The translations under genes were made by a program, and so were the position numbers. A stretch of DNA of 64,000 bases from Paracoccus denitrificans (GTDB lineage Bacteria; Pseudomonadota; Alphaproteobacteria; Rhodobacterales; Rhodobacteraceae), in assembly GCA_005768755.1 (NCBI GenBank), contig VAFL01000017.1:8895-72894 (forward strand). Direction: 5' to 3'. The notes under the pieces are model-generated. The model did not search any database. It was not told where the DNA came from and worked only from the letters and a program-made list of their open reading frames with translations. This document shows positions 9,437 to 18,115 of this stretch, one piece after another; the stretch's first letter is position 1; each line of letters begins with the position of its first letter.

Positions 9437-10352
9437 CGCGTCCCCCTGCCATGTCCATCAAGGCGCCGTGAAACTGCGCACGGATCGCCTTTGCATCCGG
9501 GTCAAGCGCCACGACCGCGTTAGGCGCGGCCTTGCCCGCTCGCCATTCTACCACGGTCATGCCTCGGGTATGAACGCCGTTCAGTTCCGCCGCAATATGG
9601 ACCCGCTGATAATCCGCCAGCCCCGGTTCCAGCAGCAGCGCCGCCGCCACGGGATCGTAAAGCGCCATTGGCCGCGCGCCATCCGCGGCGATGCGGATAT
9701 ATCCCTCGTACAGATCGAACAGAAGCGCGGCGCGCGGACCCTTTCGCGCGCGCAGGGGCGCCAGATCATCCAGACCGACCTGCACCGCGCGGCAGCATTC
9801 TAGACCGACCATGATGAAATCCGCGCCCGCCCGCAGGACGATGTCCAGGGCCTCGGGATCGGCGGCGGCGTTGTATTCCGCGACAGCAGTGTGATTGCCG
9901 CGCGCGAAGGCGCCACCCATCCAGACGATCCGGGCTTGCGCCAGAAGTCCGGGCCGGTCCTGCGCCAGATGCGCGAGGTTGGTCAGCGGACCAAGCGCCA
10001 GAATCCACTCCCCGCCACTGTCCAGATAGGTTGCCAGCGCCGTCACAGCATCCTGCGGATCGGGACCCTGCTGAGGGGCGGGCAGGCGCGCGCCAGTGCT
10101 GGGCATCCCGTCCGGGCCCAGCACATATTGCGCGGTCTGAAGCGCGCCGGACAAAGGCGCGTCCGCCCCGGCATGAATGGGCATCCGCCATCCGAACACA
10201 TCCGCCGCCGCGCAGGCATTGGCGACCGCCCGGTCCAGCGGCACATTGCCCGCAACCACCGACAGGCCCGCGACATCAGCCCCGCCCGACAGGCAAAGCC
10301 CGATCGCTGCGAGGTCGTCGAAACCCATGTCCGTGTCGATCCAGACCCGCAT
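9429..10352 (-). CDS. Inosine-uridine-type nucleoside hydrolase
   Basis: 307 residues from the ATG at 10352, which comes one base after the ABC ATPase stop; a longer upstream reading only runs back through the ATPase gene. The Ca2+-binding signature near the N-terminus reads DTDMGFDD (residues 6-13) in place of the commoner DTDPGxDD, with all four aspartates kept. Central WMGGAF and a C-terminal DPVAAALLLEP match the nucleoside hydrolase fold. The enzyme cuts the N-glycosidic bond of ribonucleosides to free base plus ribose. With adenine deaminase directly downstream, adenosine or a related purine nucleoside is the likely substrate. Confidence 0.88.
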   Translation of the reverse strand: MRVWIDTDMGFDDLAAIGLCLSGGADVAGLSVVAGNVPLDRAVANACAAADVFGWRMPIHAGADAPLSGALQTAQYVLGPDGMPSTGARLPAPQQGPDPQDAVTALATYLDSGGEWILALGPLTNLAHLAQDRPGLLAQARIVWMGGAFARGNHTAVAEYNAAADPEALDIVLRAGADFIMVGLECCRAVQVGLDDLAPLRARKGPRAALLFDLYEGYIRIAADGARPMALYDPVAAALLLEPGLADYQRVHIAAELNGVHTRGMTVVEWRAGKAAPNAVVALDPDAKAIRAQFHGALMDMAGGRVD

Positions 10353-10353
10353 C

Positions 10354-11370
10354 TCAGGCCTTTGCCAGCGCTGCAGCGGCCTCCACCGGAAGATCGAACA
10401 GCACCGCCTCGCCGATGGCGTGGCGGGGGGCACTGGCCGGGGTTTCGGCCTTGATCAGACCGGCCTGCGTCTCGATCAGGTATTCGACCATTTCACCCAG
10501 ATAAGAGGCGCCGATGACGCGGCCCTGATGCTGCCCCTGCCCCAGCACCACGGCGCGCGGCCGCCATGCCAGCGCATGCGCGTCTGTCACCGCGTCCAGC
10601 GGCAGGCTGCCCGCCGAACCGCGCAGCGCGCCATCTTCCACCGTGAAGGTGTTCTCGAAACCGATGAACTCGGCCGCGAAGGCGGTTCGCGGGCGCTCAT
10701 AGACATTGGCGGGCGTGTCGATCTGTTCGATCCGGCCATCGCGCATGACCACGATGCGGTCGGCAAGCGCCAGCGCCTCGGCCTGATCGTGGGTCACATA
10801 GACCATTGTGATTCCCAGGTCCTTCTGCAGCCGCGCCAATTCGGACCGCATTTCAAGGCGCAGCCGCGCATCCAGGTTCGACAGCGGCTCGTCCAGCAGC
10901 AGCAGTTTCGGTTCGACCACAATCGACCGCGCCAGCGCCACGCGCTGCTGCTGCCCGCCCGACAGCGCCTTGGGCTGGCGATCTGCAAAGCCCGACAGCC
11001 CGACCGATTCCAGCGCTGCACCGACGCGGCGCGTGATATCGTCCCTGCTGACGCCCTGAAGACGCAGGCCAAAAGCGACATTCTCGAAAACAGTCAGATG
11101 CGGGAACAGCGCATAGGACTGAAAGACCAGACCAATGCCGCGCCTGTTTGGCGCGGTGCGGGTGATGTCGCGCCCATCCAGCGTGATCCGCCCGCCCATG
11201 GGCGTCAAAAGTCCCGCGATGGCACGCATGGTGGTTGTCTTGCCGCAGCCCGATGGACCAAGCAAGGCAAGAAGCTCGCCCCGATTCATGCTGAGATTCA
11301 GGCGATCGACCGCAACCTGCCCGCCATAGCCAAGCGTCAGATCGGAAAGCGAAAGAAAAGCATCAGACAT
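10354..11370 (-). CDS. ABC transporter ATP-binding protein (PotA/UgpC-like)
   Basis: 338 residues. Walker A GPSGCGKT (38-45), signature LSGGQQQRVALARS, Walker B LLLLDEP and a switch histidine (VTHDQ) are all present. A C-terminal extension of about 100 residues is the regulatory OB-type (TOBE) domain found in importers for polyamines, sugars and related solutes. The gene overlaps the upstream permease by eight bases and is followed one base after its stop by the nucleoside hydrolase, tying import to cleavage in one transcript. Confidence 0.9.
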   Translation of the reverse strand: MSDAFLSLSDLTLGYGGQVAVDRLNLSMNRGELLALLGPSGCGKTTTMRAIAGLLTPMGGRITLDGRDITRTAPNRRGIGLVFQSYALFPHLTVFENVAFGLRLQGVSRDDITRRVGAALESVGLSGFADRQPKALSGGQQQRVALARSIVVEPKLLLLDEPLSNLDARLRLEMRSELARLQKDLGITMVYVTHDQAEALALADRIVVMRDGRIEQIDTPANVYERPRTAFAAEFIGFENTFTVEDGALRGSAGSLPLDAVTDAHALAWRPRAVVLGQGQHQGRVIGASYLGEMVEYLIETQAGLIKAETPASAPRHAIGEAVLFDLPVEAAAALAKA

Positions 11371-12139
11371 AGCGCGAAAGCCCCAGAAGTTTCTCGGCCA
11401 CCATCACGATCGCCAGCGACATGAAGGCCAGAAGGCCCGACAGCGCGGCGATGGAGGGGTCATAGTTGAATTCCATATAAGCCATCATGTCGATCGGCAG
11501 CGTAGATACGCCGGGACCGGTCAGAAAAAGCGATACGGGAACCTGGTTGAACGAGGTGATGAAGCCGATGATGAAGGCTGCCATCACGCCATTGCGGATA
11601 TTGGGCATCACCACTTTGAAAAATGCCTGCATCCGGGATGCGCCAAGCAGAACGGCCGCCTCCTCGATATCCACGCGCAGGTTCACCAGAGAGCCAGAGA
11701 CGATGCGCACGGCATAGGGGATCAGCAGGGCGGTATGGCCGATGAACAAGGCGGGCAGAATGCCGATTCCCATCGGAATGACCAGATATCGCAGCAGCGA
11801 CAGCCCGACGATGATTCCCGGCACGATGATCGGTGCCGACAGCACATTGCGGACCACGGCAGCACCCGGGGGATCATAGCGTTCCAGCCCGTAGGCAGCC
11901 GGAATACCGATCAGCAGTGCCAGAAGCGTGGCACCCACCCCGAGGACAATAGAGATCCTGAAGGTGTTCCGGAAGCTTTCGACCTCGAAGACGCGGGCGA
12001 CCCAGCGCATGGACAGGCCTTCGGGCGGAAAGGCCAGGGTCTCGCCCGCAGACAGGCCGGCAAGGCAGACGATGACGAAGGGACCGATCAGGAAGATCAG
12101 CACGAGGACCAAGATGATCTGGCCGAGGATACGCATCAT
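11363..12139 (-). CDS. ABC transporter permease (PotC-like)
   Basis: 258 residues with about six membrane helices. The cytoplasmic coupling loop contains EEAAVLLGASRMQAFFKV, the EAA motif of binding-protein-dependent importers. The small size and position match the second permease of the spermidine/putrescine-type family. It overlaps the preceding permease gene by four bases (ATGA). Confidence 0.88.
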   Translation of the reverse strand: MMRILGQIILVLVLIFLIGPFVIVCLAGLSAGETLAFPPEGLSMRWVARVFEVESFRNTFRISIVLGVGATLLALLIGIPAAYGLERYDPPGAAVVRNVLSAPIIVPGIIVGLSLLRYLVIPMGIGILPALFIGHTALLIPYAVRIVSGSLVNLRVDIEEAAVLLGASRMQAFFKVVMPNIRNGVMAAFIIGFITSFNQVPVSLFLTGPGVSTLPIDMMAYMEFNYDPSIAALSGLLAFMSLAIVMVAEKLLGLSRYV

Positions 12140-12969
12140 CGTGCCCCTTTCCGCGCCGAAGCAAGGCGCTTCAGCAAGACATTCGTCAGGATCGACATCA
12201 TGATCAGGATCACCGCAATGACGCTGGCGGCAGCGAAGTCATTGGCCACCGCCACGCGCTGATAAAGAAGCGTTTCCAGCATCAGAACCTTTGATCCGCC
12301 AAGGATTGCCGGCGTGACATAGGCCGTCAGCGAACCGACAAAGACAAGCGTGCCGCCCACGACCAGCCCGTCACGCGTCAACGGCAGGATCACTTTCCAG
12401 AAGACCTGGACCCAGTTCGCCCCCAGCATCCGCGCCGCCGGCACAACGTCTCGCGGCAGGTTTTCAAGCGCAGAGATCAGCGGCAGCACCATCAGCGGAA
12501 AGAAAAGCTGGATCAGCCCGATAAAAATGGCCGTTTCCGAAAACAGGATCCGTGCCGGGGTCTCAAGTATCCCGGTCCCGGTCAGGAACTGGTTCACGAT
12601 CCCGGTCTTGCCCAGAATGACCACCCAGGCATAAGTCCGCGCCACGGGCGAGATCATAAGCGGCAGCACAAGCGTTGCAATGAGCCGGCCTTTGGCACGG
12701 TCGCTGGCGTCAACGATACTCAGCGCGACGGCGTAACCCACCACGGCCGAGATACCGGTAACCCACAGGCCCAGCCGGAAGGTCCGCCAGAACACCTCGC
12801 GGTTCAGTCCTGACGAGAAGAATTCCGTGAAGCTCTGCAAGCCCCAGCCGCCGTCTGCGCCGATAAAGGCCCCGGACAGCAGGATCAGCACGGGCAGCAG
12901 GAATCCCAGCAGGATGAAGATGGTGGCGGGGGCAAGCAGGGTCAGCCCAAGGCGCCGGTCCTGGAACAT
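12136..12969 (-). CDS. ABC transporter permease (PotB-like)
   Basis: 277 residues and six predicted membrane helices, with the coupling loop around PRDVVPAARMLGANWVQVFWKV. It pairs with the following permease to form the heterodimeric channel. A ribosome site (GGAGGA in transcript sense) precedes the ATG. The 56-bp gap separating it from the binding-protein gene holds a strong hairpin, a common way of making more receptor than membrane subunits. Confidence 0.88.
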   Translation of the reverse strand: MFQDRRLGLTLLAPATIFILLGFLLPVLILLSGAFIGADGGWGLQSFTEFFSSGLNREVFWRTFRLGLWVTGISAVVGYAVALSIVDASDRAKGRLIATLVLPLMISPVARTYAWVVILGKTGIVNQFLTGTGILETPARILFSETAIFIGLIQLFFPLMVLPLISALENLPRDVVPAARMLGANWVQVFWKVILPLTRDGLVVGGTLVFVGSLTAYVTPAILGGSKVLMLETLLYQRVAVANDFAAASVIAVILIMMSILTNVLLKRLASARKGAR

Positions 12970-12990
12970 GGCAGTCCTCCGAGAGTGTTG

Positions 12991-13014
12991 CCCCCGGCGG
13001 ACGCGCGCCGAGGG
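12991..13014 (-). promoter_or_regulatory. Intra-operon hairpin between receptor and permease genes
   Basis: CCCCCGGCG (12991-12999) pairs with CGCCGAGGG (13006-13014), with one G-U pair on the transcript, around a six-base loop. There is no following T-tract. It lies directly after the binding-protein stop, where such structures usually protect the upstream message from 3' decay or attenuate read-through. Confidence 0.55.
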
Positions 13015-13025
13015 CGTTTCGGGTG

Positions 13026-14045
13026 TTAGCGGGCCACCTTGGCGTTCCAGCCTTCCAGCCAGGCATCGCGGTTCTCGATCTGCATCCGCGCAGGCAGGAA
13101 TTTGATCGAAGCCGCAAGGTCCGAGCCGAAAGACAGGCCCTCGGCGATGTCGTCCGGAACCTCGACCTCGGTGTTCACCGGGCTGTCAGCCTGCGCCTCG
13201 GCCAGTTTCTGCTGAACCTCGGTCGACAGCCAGTAATCCATGAACTCCTGTGCCAAATCGGCATTGTCGGTGCCCTTCACCATCGAGATGACGTTCATGC
13301 CACCCGATTGGCCTTCCTTGGGTGTCGCCCAGCGTGCGCTTGGTACCGTCTTCAGAAGGTTCGCCCAGCCAAAGCGCCCGATGACCGAGACCGCGATCTC
13401 TCCCTGCTGCATCAGCTGCGGGATCTGGCCGCCCTTTTCATAGAAGGTGACGATTTCGTCGCGATGCTCGGCCACCATGTCGATGGCCTGACCAAAGTTC
13501 GGATCGTCCGAGCCAAGGGCCGTCTCGATCATGTAGAGCGTCAGCGGTCCCTGAGTGGTCGACACATTGGGTAGCGCCACCTGACCGGCCATTTCATCGG
13601 AAAACAGATCGAGCCAGGAATCCACCCCGTCGATGACATCGGAATCGTAGACAATCGAGGTGCCATAAAAGGTATAACCCACCGCCAAATTGCCGCCGAC
13701 CGGGTCCTTGGCGAAGTCGTAGATCTTCGCGATATTGGGCAGCTTTGCGGGGTCAAACGCTTCGATCAGCCCCTTGTCAGCGGCCTCCAGCGCGCTCGCG
13801 TCGGAAAACGCGATCACGTCGACGACGGGGTTTGCGGCATTCGCTTCCAGCTTTGCCAGCCGCTCAGAGGAGTTGCCCAGCTCGATCACAAGCGTGCAAC
13901 CGCACTTTTCCTCGAACGGGGTATAGAGCGCTTCCTTATAGGCATCCTGAGAGATGCCATAGACCGAAATCGTCAGCTCCTTGTCCTGCGCAAATGCTGC
14001 GGTTGCTGTCAGCGCTGTCAGTCCGGCAGAGAGAAGAAGTTTCAT
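13026..14045 (-). CDS. ABC transporter periplasmic substrate-binding protein (PotD-like)
   Basis: 339 residues with a clear signal peptide (cleavage after about residue 19, AFAQ|D). The mature part has the extracellular solute-binding family fold of the spermidine/putrescine type (STTQGPLTLY and ADLAQEFMDYWLS are family-like). A cysteine pair (CGC) near the mature N-terminus may form a disulfide. Its start overlaps the LacI-family regulator stop by four bases. The operon's hydrolase and deaminase suggest the ligand is a nucleoside or base rather than a polyamine; this is inference. Confidence 0.85.
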   Translation of the reverse strand: MKLLLSAGLTALTATAAFAQDKELTISVYGISQDAYKEALYTPFEEKCGCTLVIELGNSSERLAKLEANAANPVVDVIAFSDASALEAADKGLIEAFDPAKLPNIAKIYDFAKDPVGGNLAVGYTFYGTSIVYDSDVIDGVDSWLDLFSDEMAGQVALPNVSTTQGPLTLYMIETALGSDDPNFGQAIDMVAEHRDEIVTFYEKGGQIPQLMQQGEIAVSVIGRFGWANLLKTVPSARWATPKEGQSGGMNVISMVKGTDNADLAQEFMDYWLSTEVQQKLAEAQADSPVNTEVEVPDDIAEGLSFGSDLAASIKFLPARMQIENRDAWLEGWNAKVAR

Positions 14046-15043
14046 GATACTGTCCTGTTGGTTGCTTCGTGTTGTGGGGCTGCGGTCGAGGCGCGGGCGA
14101 CAAGCGAAACCGGCACCAGATCGGGGCCTTCGCGCTCGCCCATGGCGCGGGCCAAGGCCAGTTCGGCGACCCGGTCCAGATCCTGGCGTACCGTCGTCAG
14201 CGGTGGCGACGTGATCCGGCCCCAGACCGTATCGTCAAAGCCCGCCACCGAAATCTGGTCGGGCACGGCGATGCGCCGTTCGTTCAGTGCCATGATCGCG
14301 CCAACGGCAAGCGTGTCATAGGTCGCCGCAATCGCCGTCACCTGTCCGGGCTGCCAATCCATGACAAAGTCACGCGCAGCCGTAAACTGAAGCGGCAGAC
14401 TGGCAGTCTGTGTCCTGACGCCGAAGGCGCGCAGGGTTTCCTCGATACTGGACAGCCGCAGATGATTGACACGCGACGCCGGTGCATCACCGCCGTTCAG
14501 GATCAGGACGTCGCGATGCCCCAACCCGGCCAGATGACCGGCGATCAGGCGGCCACCGGCGCCATGGTCCGACGATACGGCATTCAGGGGATTTGTCTCG
14601 GCATCGATGACGATCAGGGGCGTGGGCAGCCGCAAGCCGTTCAGCGACGAGCCCCGCATCGGCACCAGCAGCACCGCATCCATTCCGCGCGCCGCCAGTT
14701 CCGTGACATTCGATCGCTGCATCTCGATATCGCCAAGCGAGTCTGCGACGGTCAGAACCAGTCCGCGCGCGCGCGCCGCCATCGCGAAAGCACGCGCAAA
14801 TTCAGCGAACAGCGGCATTCGGAAATCAGGCAGGACCAATCCCACCTGCTGACTGCGCCCGGTGCGCAACGCCCGACCAAGCCCGGACGGCGCATAGTCC
14901 ATTTCCTTCGCCTTTTCACGAACCCGGCTGGCAATCCTGTCTGACACCCGACCCTTGCCCAGCAGCGCATTCGATACCGTCGCCCGCGACACCCCAAGTG
15001 CGTCAGCAATATCCTGCATCGAAGACCGCTTCGGCTGAACCAT
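14042..15043 (-). CDS. LacI-family transcriptional regulator
   Basis: 333 residues. The N-terminal helix-turn-helix reads MQDIADALGVSRATVSNAL, and the rest is a periplasmic-binding-protein-like effector domain. As first gene of the seven-gene importer/nucleoside hydrolase/adenine deaminase operon it most likely represses that operon and senses the imported ligand or a breakdown product; PurR-type LacI proteins bind purines. The upstream 200 bp, shared with the divergent acyl-CoA synthetase, contain closely spaced GATTA repeats (15087-15091 and 15095-15099) around a CG step that could be part of an operator, but I see no clean palindrome. Confidence 0.88.
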   Translation of the reverse strand: MVQPKRSSMQDIADALGVSRATVSNALLGKGRVSDRIASRVREKAKEMDYAPSGLGRALRTGRSQQVGLVLPDFRMPLFAEFARAFAMAARARGLVLTVADSLGDIEMQRSNVTELAARGMDAVLLVPMRGSSLNGLRLPTPLIVIDAETNPLNAVSSDHGAGGRLIAGHLAGLGHRDVLILNGGDAPASRVNHLRLSSIEETLRAFGVRTQTASLPLQFTAARDFVMDWQPGQVTAIAATYDTLAVGAIMALNERRIAVPDQISVAGFDDTVWGRITSPPLTTVRQDLDRVAELALARAMGEREGPDLVPVSLVARASTAAPQHEATNRTVS

Positions 15044-15254
15044 AGCGCTGTCATCCCATCATTGCGGAAAGATTCGTATTCCACATGATTACACGATTAA
15101 CCTTGGCCTGCAAAGCTTTTCTGTGCCGTGATGCCGCTGTCTGCCCGTTTTTCGGCCAGCAGCCACCCCTTGCACCCCGCGCTGCGCGCAGGGACTATGC
15201 CAGCCACGGGGCCCGCGCCTGATCCGGCCTCTGCAGCATGGGGGGATGAAGGTC

Positions 15255-16895
15255 ATGGCGGAATCCACGAATATCTTCGAAATGGGGCTGGACGCGAATG
15301 CTGCGAATTTCGTGCAGCTGTCGCCCTTGTCTTTCATCGAACGCACGGCCGCGATCTATCCCGAAATGTGTGCCGTCATTCATGGGGATGTGCGCAGGAA
15401 CTGGGCTGAAACCTATGCCCGCACCCGCAGGCTCGCCTCGGCGCTGTCGCGTCGGGGCGTCGGCAAAGGCGACACCGTGTCGATCATCGCGGCCAATATT
15501 CCGGAAATGTTCGAATCCCATTTCGGCGTACCGATGTCAGGGGCCGTGCTGAATACAATAAACACGCGGCTTGATCCCGAGGCGGTTGCCTTCATCCTGA
15601 ACCATGCCGAGGCGAAGGTGCTTCTGGTTGACGTCGAATTTGCCGAACTTGCCGAGCGTGCCGTCAAGATGGCTGGCCGGCACGACCTGCTGGTCGTCGA
15701 TATCGAGGATGACAGTTTCGAAGGCAGCGCCCGGGTCGGCGCGTTGACTTATCAGGGCCTGCTGGACGAAGGCGATCCCGATTTCATCTGGTCGCTGCCC
15801 GAAAGCGAATGGGACGCGATCAGCCTGAATTATACGTCTGGCACCACCGGCGATCCGAAAGGCGTCGTTTACCACCATCGCGGCGCGATGCTGAACGCAA
15901 TGTCGAATATCGTCACCTGGGGCATGGAACATCATGCCCGCTATCTGTGGACGCTTCCGATGTTTCACTGCAACGGCTGGTGTTTTCCCTGGACCATCGC
16001 CGCCAATGCCGGGGTCTGCATCTGCCTGCGCGCGGTCAGGGCCGAGCCGGTTTTCCAGCTGATCCGCGACGAGGCGGTCACCCATTTCTGTGGCGCACCG
16101 ATCATCCTGCAGATGCTGGTCAACGCGCCCGACGATCTGAAGGATTTCACACAAGAAGTGAAGGTCATGACGGCAGGCGCGCCCCCGCCCGCCGCTGTTA
16201 TCGCCAATATGGAAAAAATGGGCGTTGACGTGACGCAGGTCTATGGACTGACGGAAACCTACGGCCCTTCGGTCGTCAGCGCATGGCAGGGAAAATGGAA
16301 CGGGTTGGCAGGCGATGATCGCGCCCGGCTGAAGGCGCGGCAGGGCGTGAAGAACATAGCACTGGAAGGGCTGATGGTCGCCGATGCCGATACGCTGGTA
16401 CCGGTGCCCCCGGACGGGCAGACAATCGGCGAGATATTCATGCGCGGCAACAACGTGATGAAGGGCTACGTAAAGAACCCCGCCGCGACCGAAAAAAGCT
16501 TCCGCGGCGGCTGGTTCGCCTCGGGCGATCTGGGGGTCATGCACCCGGACGGCTATATCGAGATCAAGGACCGTCTGAAGGACATCATCATATCGGGGGG
16601 CGAGAATATTTCCTCGGTCGAGGTCGAGGATGTGCTCTATCGCCATCCTGACGTGCTGGAGGCCGCGGTTGTTGCCCGACCGGATGATAAATGGGGCGAA
16701 ACGCCGTGTGCTTTCGTGACACTGAAACCGGGACGCACCCTGACCGGGCCGGAGCTGACCGAATTCTGCCATCAGAACATGGCCCGCTTCAAGGTGCCCA
16801 AAACGGTGATCTTCGACGAGCTTCCGAAGACCTCTACCGGCAAGATCCAGAAATTCGTCCTGCGCGACCGGGCAAGGGGCCTGGGCGCCGGCTAG
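15255..16895 (+). CDS. Acyl-CoA synthetase (AMP-forming), medium/short-chain type
   Basis: 546 residues from the ATG at 15255 (15246 also possible; the purine-rich GGGGGGATGAAGG serves either). The adenylate-forming motif TSGTTGDPKG is intact, followed by YGLTETYGP, FASGDLG and the C-terminal lysine region KTSTGKIQKF. The family activates a carboxylate with ATP to an acyl-adenylate and then the CoA thioester. The overall sequence resembles acyl-CoA synthetases acting on propionate, methylmercaptopropionate or fatty acids, but the chain length cannot be fixed. Its stop overlaps the converging acetate kinase stop by four bases. Confidence 0.87.
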   Translation: MAESTNIFEMGLDANAANFVQLSPLSFIERTAAIYPEMCAVIHGDVRRNWAETYARTRRLASALSRRGVGKGDTVSIIAANIPEMFESHFGVPMSGAVLNTINTRLDPEAVAFILNHAEAKVLLVDVEFAELAERAVKMAGRHDLLVVDIEDDSFEGSARVGALTYQGLLDEGDPDFIWSLPESEWDAISLNYTSGTTGDPKGVVYHHRGAMLNAMSNIVTWGMEHHARYLWTLPMFHCNGWCFPWTIAANAGVCICLRAVRAEPVFQLIRDEAVTHFCGAPIILQMLVNAPDDLKDFTQEVKVMTAGAPPPAAVIANMEKMGVDVTQVYGLTETYGPSVVSAWQGKWNGLAGDDRARLKARQGVKNIALEGLMVADADTLVPVPPDGQTIGEIFMRGNNVMKGYVKNPAATEKSFRGGWFASGDLGVMHPDGYIEIKDRLKDIIISGGENISSVEVEDVLYRHPDVLEAAVVARPDDKWGETPCAFVTLKPGRTLTGPELTEFCHQNMARFKVPKTVIFDELPKTSTGKIQKFVLRDRARGLGAG

Positions 16896-18115
16896 ACGTT
16901 TTCGCGCAGGTGCGCGCGTGCCGCGCGCGCGATGACCAGCCCTTCATTCGTCGGTATCACCATGACCTTGGCACGCGACAGATCAGACGAGATGATCGTC
17001 GCGTTTTCAGCGTTGCGGGCGTGGTCGATCTCGATCCCCATCCATTCGGTCCGTTCGCAGATCCTTGACCGGATCAGGCGCGAATTCTCGCCAATTCCGC
17101 CGCAGAAGACGAGCGCGTCAATCCCGCCCATCGACGCCGCCATTGCGCCCAGCTCTCGCTGGATGCGGAAGACGAAATAGTCGATGGTTTCGCGCGCCTC
17201 GGGTGCGTCTGATGCTTCCAGCGTGCGCATGTCATTGGACAATCCGCCAGACAGACCCAGCAACCCCGACCGGCGATAGAGCATGTCGGAAATCGCGTCG
17301 GCATCCATGCCTTCCTGTTCCATCAGATAGATCAGAACACCGGGATCAAGCTGGCCTGGCCGCGTGCCCATCGGCAGGCCGTCAAGCGCCGAAAACCCCA
17401 TTGTCGAGGCGACCGAACGGCCGTGCTGGATGGCGCACATGGACGCGCCATTCCCCAGATGCGCGACCACCACCCGACCAGCCGCGATCAGGGGCGCACG
17501 GGCCTGAAGTTCCGACGTGATGTAGTCATAGCTGATGCCATGAAACCCGTACCGCCGAACGCCCCGGTCATAATATTCGCGCGGCAGGGCGAAGGTGTCG
17601 TTCACCCATGGGTGTGAGCGGTGAAAGGCCGTATCGAAGCAGGCGATCTGCGGGACGCCCGGATAGGCGGCCGTCGCGGCACGAATGCCGGCCAGATTAT
17701 GCGGCTGATGCAGCGGCGCGAAAGGTGCAAGCGCCTCCAGCCGGGTCAGCACGTCCTGATCGACCAGGGTGGGACGGTCGAATTCGATGCCGCCATGCAC
17801 GACGCGGTGGCCGATGGCACCCAGCTTGTTGTCGGGAAAGGCGGCGCGCAGGCTGTCCAGCACTGCCCTGATCGCCTGGCCATGATCGACAAGCGGAATA
17901 TTGGCGACCGGCAAGTCATGGCCGGCCGCGTCCTGCAGCGTCATCGTGGCCTGATTGGCCCCGATCCGGTCAACCATACCTTTGGCGATCGGCTGGTCGC
18001 CCGTATCGTCATAAAGCGCGAATTTCAGCGACGATGACCCGGCATTAAGCGTAAGGACATCGCCGATTACAGGAATTTCGCCGACTTTGCCGGCCTCGGC
18101 GGCTAGCTCATCCAT
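16892..18115 (-). CDS. ackA: Acetate kinase
   Basis: 407 residues. The family start LTLNAGSSSLKF is found at about residues 22-33, and HRVVHGG, HLGNGAS, the signature GFSALDGLPMGTRPG and FCGGIGENS follow. The enzyme interconverts acetate plus ATP and acetyl phosphate plus ADP. The ATG at 18115 overlaps the sorbitol-dehydrogenase-like gene by 13 bases and adds about 20 residues in front of the usual start; no better internal ATG is visible. No phosphotransacetylase or phosphoketolase gene is adjacent, which is notable: acetyl phosphate must come from elsewhere or be used in sugar-alcohol catabolism with the overlapping dehydrogenase. Confidence 0.92.
   Translation of the reverse strand: MDELAAEAGKVGEIPVIGDVLTLNAGSSSLKFALYDDTGDQPIAKGMVDRIGANQATMTLQDAAGHDLPVANIPLVDHGQAIRAVLDSLRAAFPDNKLGAIGHRVVHGGIEFDRPTLVDQDVLTRLEALAPFAPLHQPHNLAGIRAATAAYPGVPQIACFDTAFHRSHPWVNDTFALPREYYDRGVRRYGFHGISYDYITSELQARAPLIAAGRVVVAHLGNGASMCAIQHGRSVASTMGFSALDGLPMGTRPGQLDPGVLIYLMEQEGMDADAISDMLYRRSGLLGLSGGLSNDMRTLEASDAPEARETIDYFVFRIQRELGAMAASMGGIDALVFCGGIGENSRLIRSRICERTEWMGIEIDHARNAENATIISSDLSRAKVMVIPTNEGLVIARAARAHLRENV

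Noticed and set aside
15087..15099. GATTA repeats as a LacI operator
   Set aside because: The two copies are direct repeats around a partial dyad; not symmetric enough to list as a separate operator.
15537..16772. 411-codon frame antisense to the acyl-CoA synthetase
   Set aside because: No domain, His/Arg-rich shadow composition; the synthetase motifs are clear on the plus strand.
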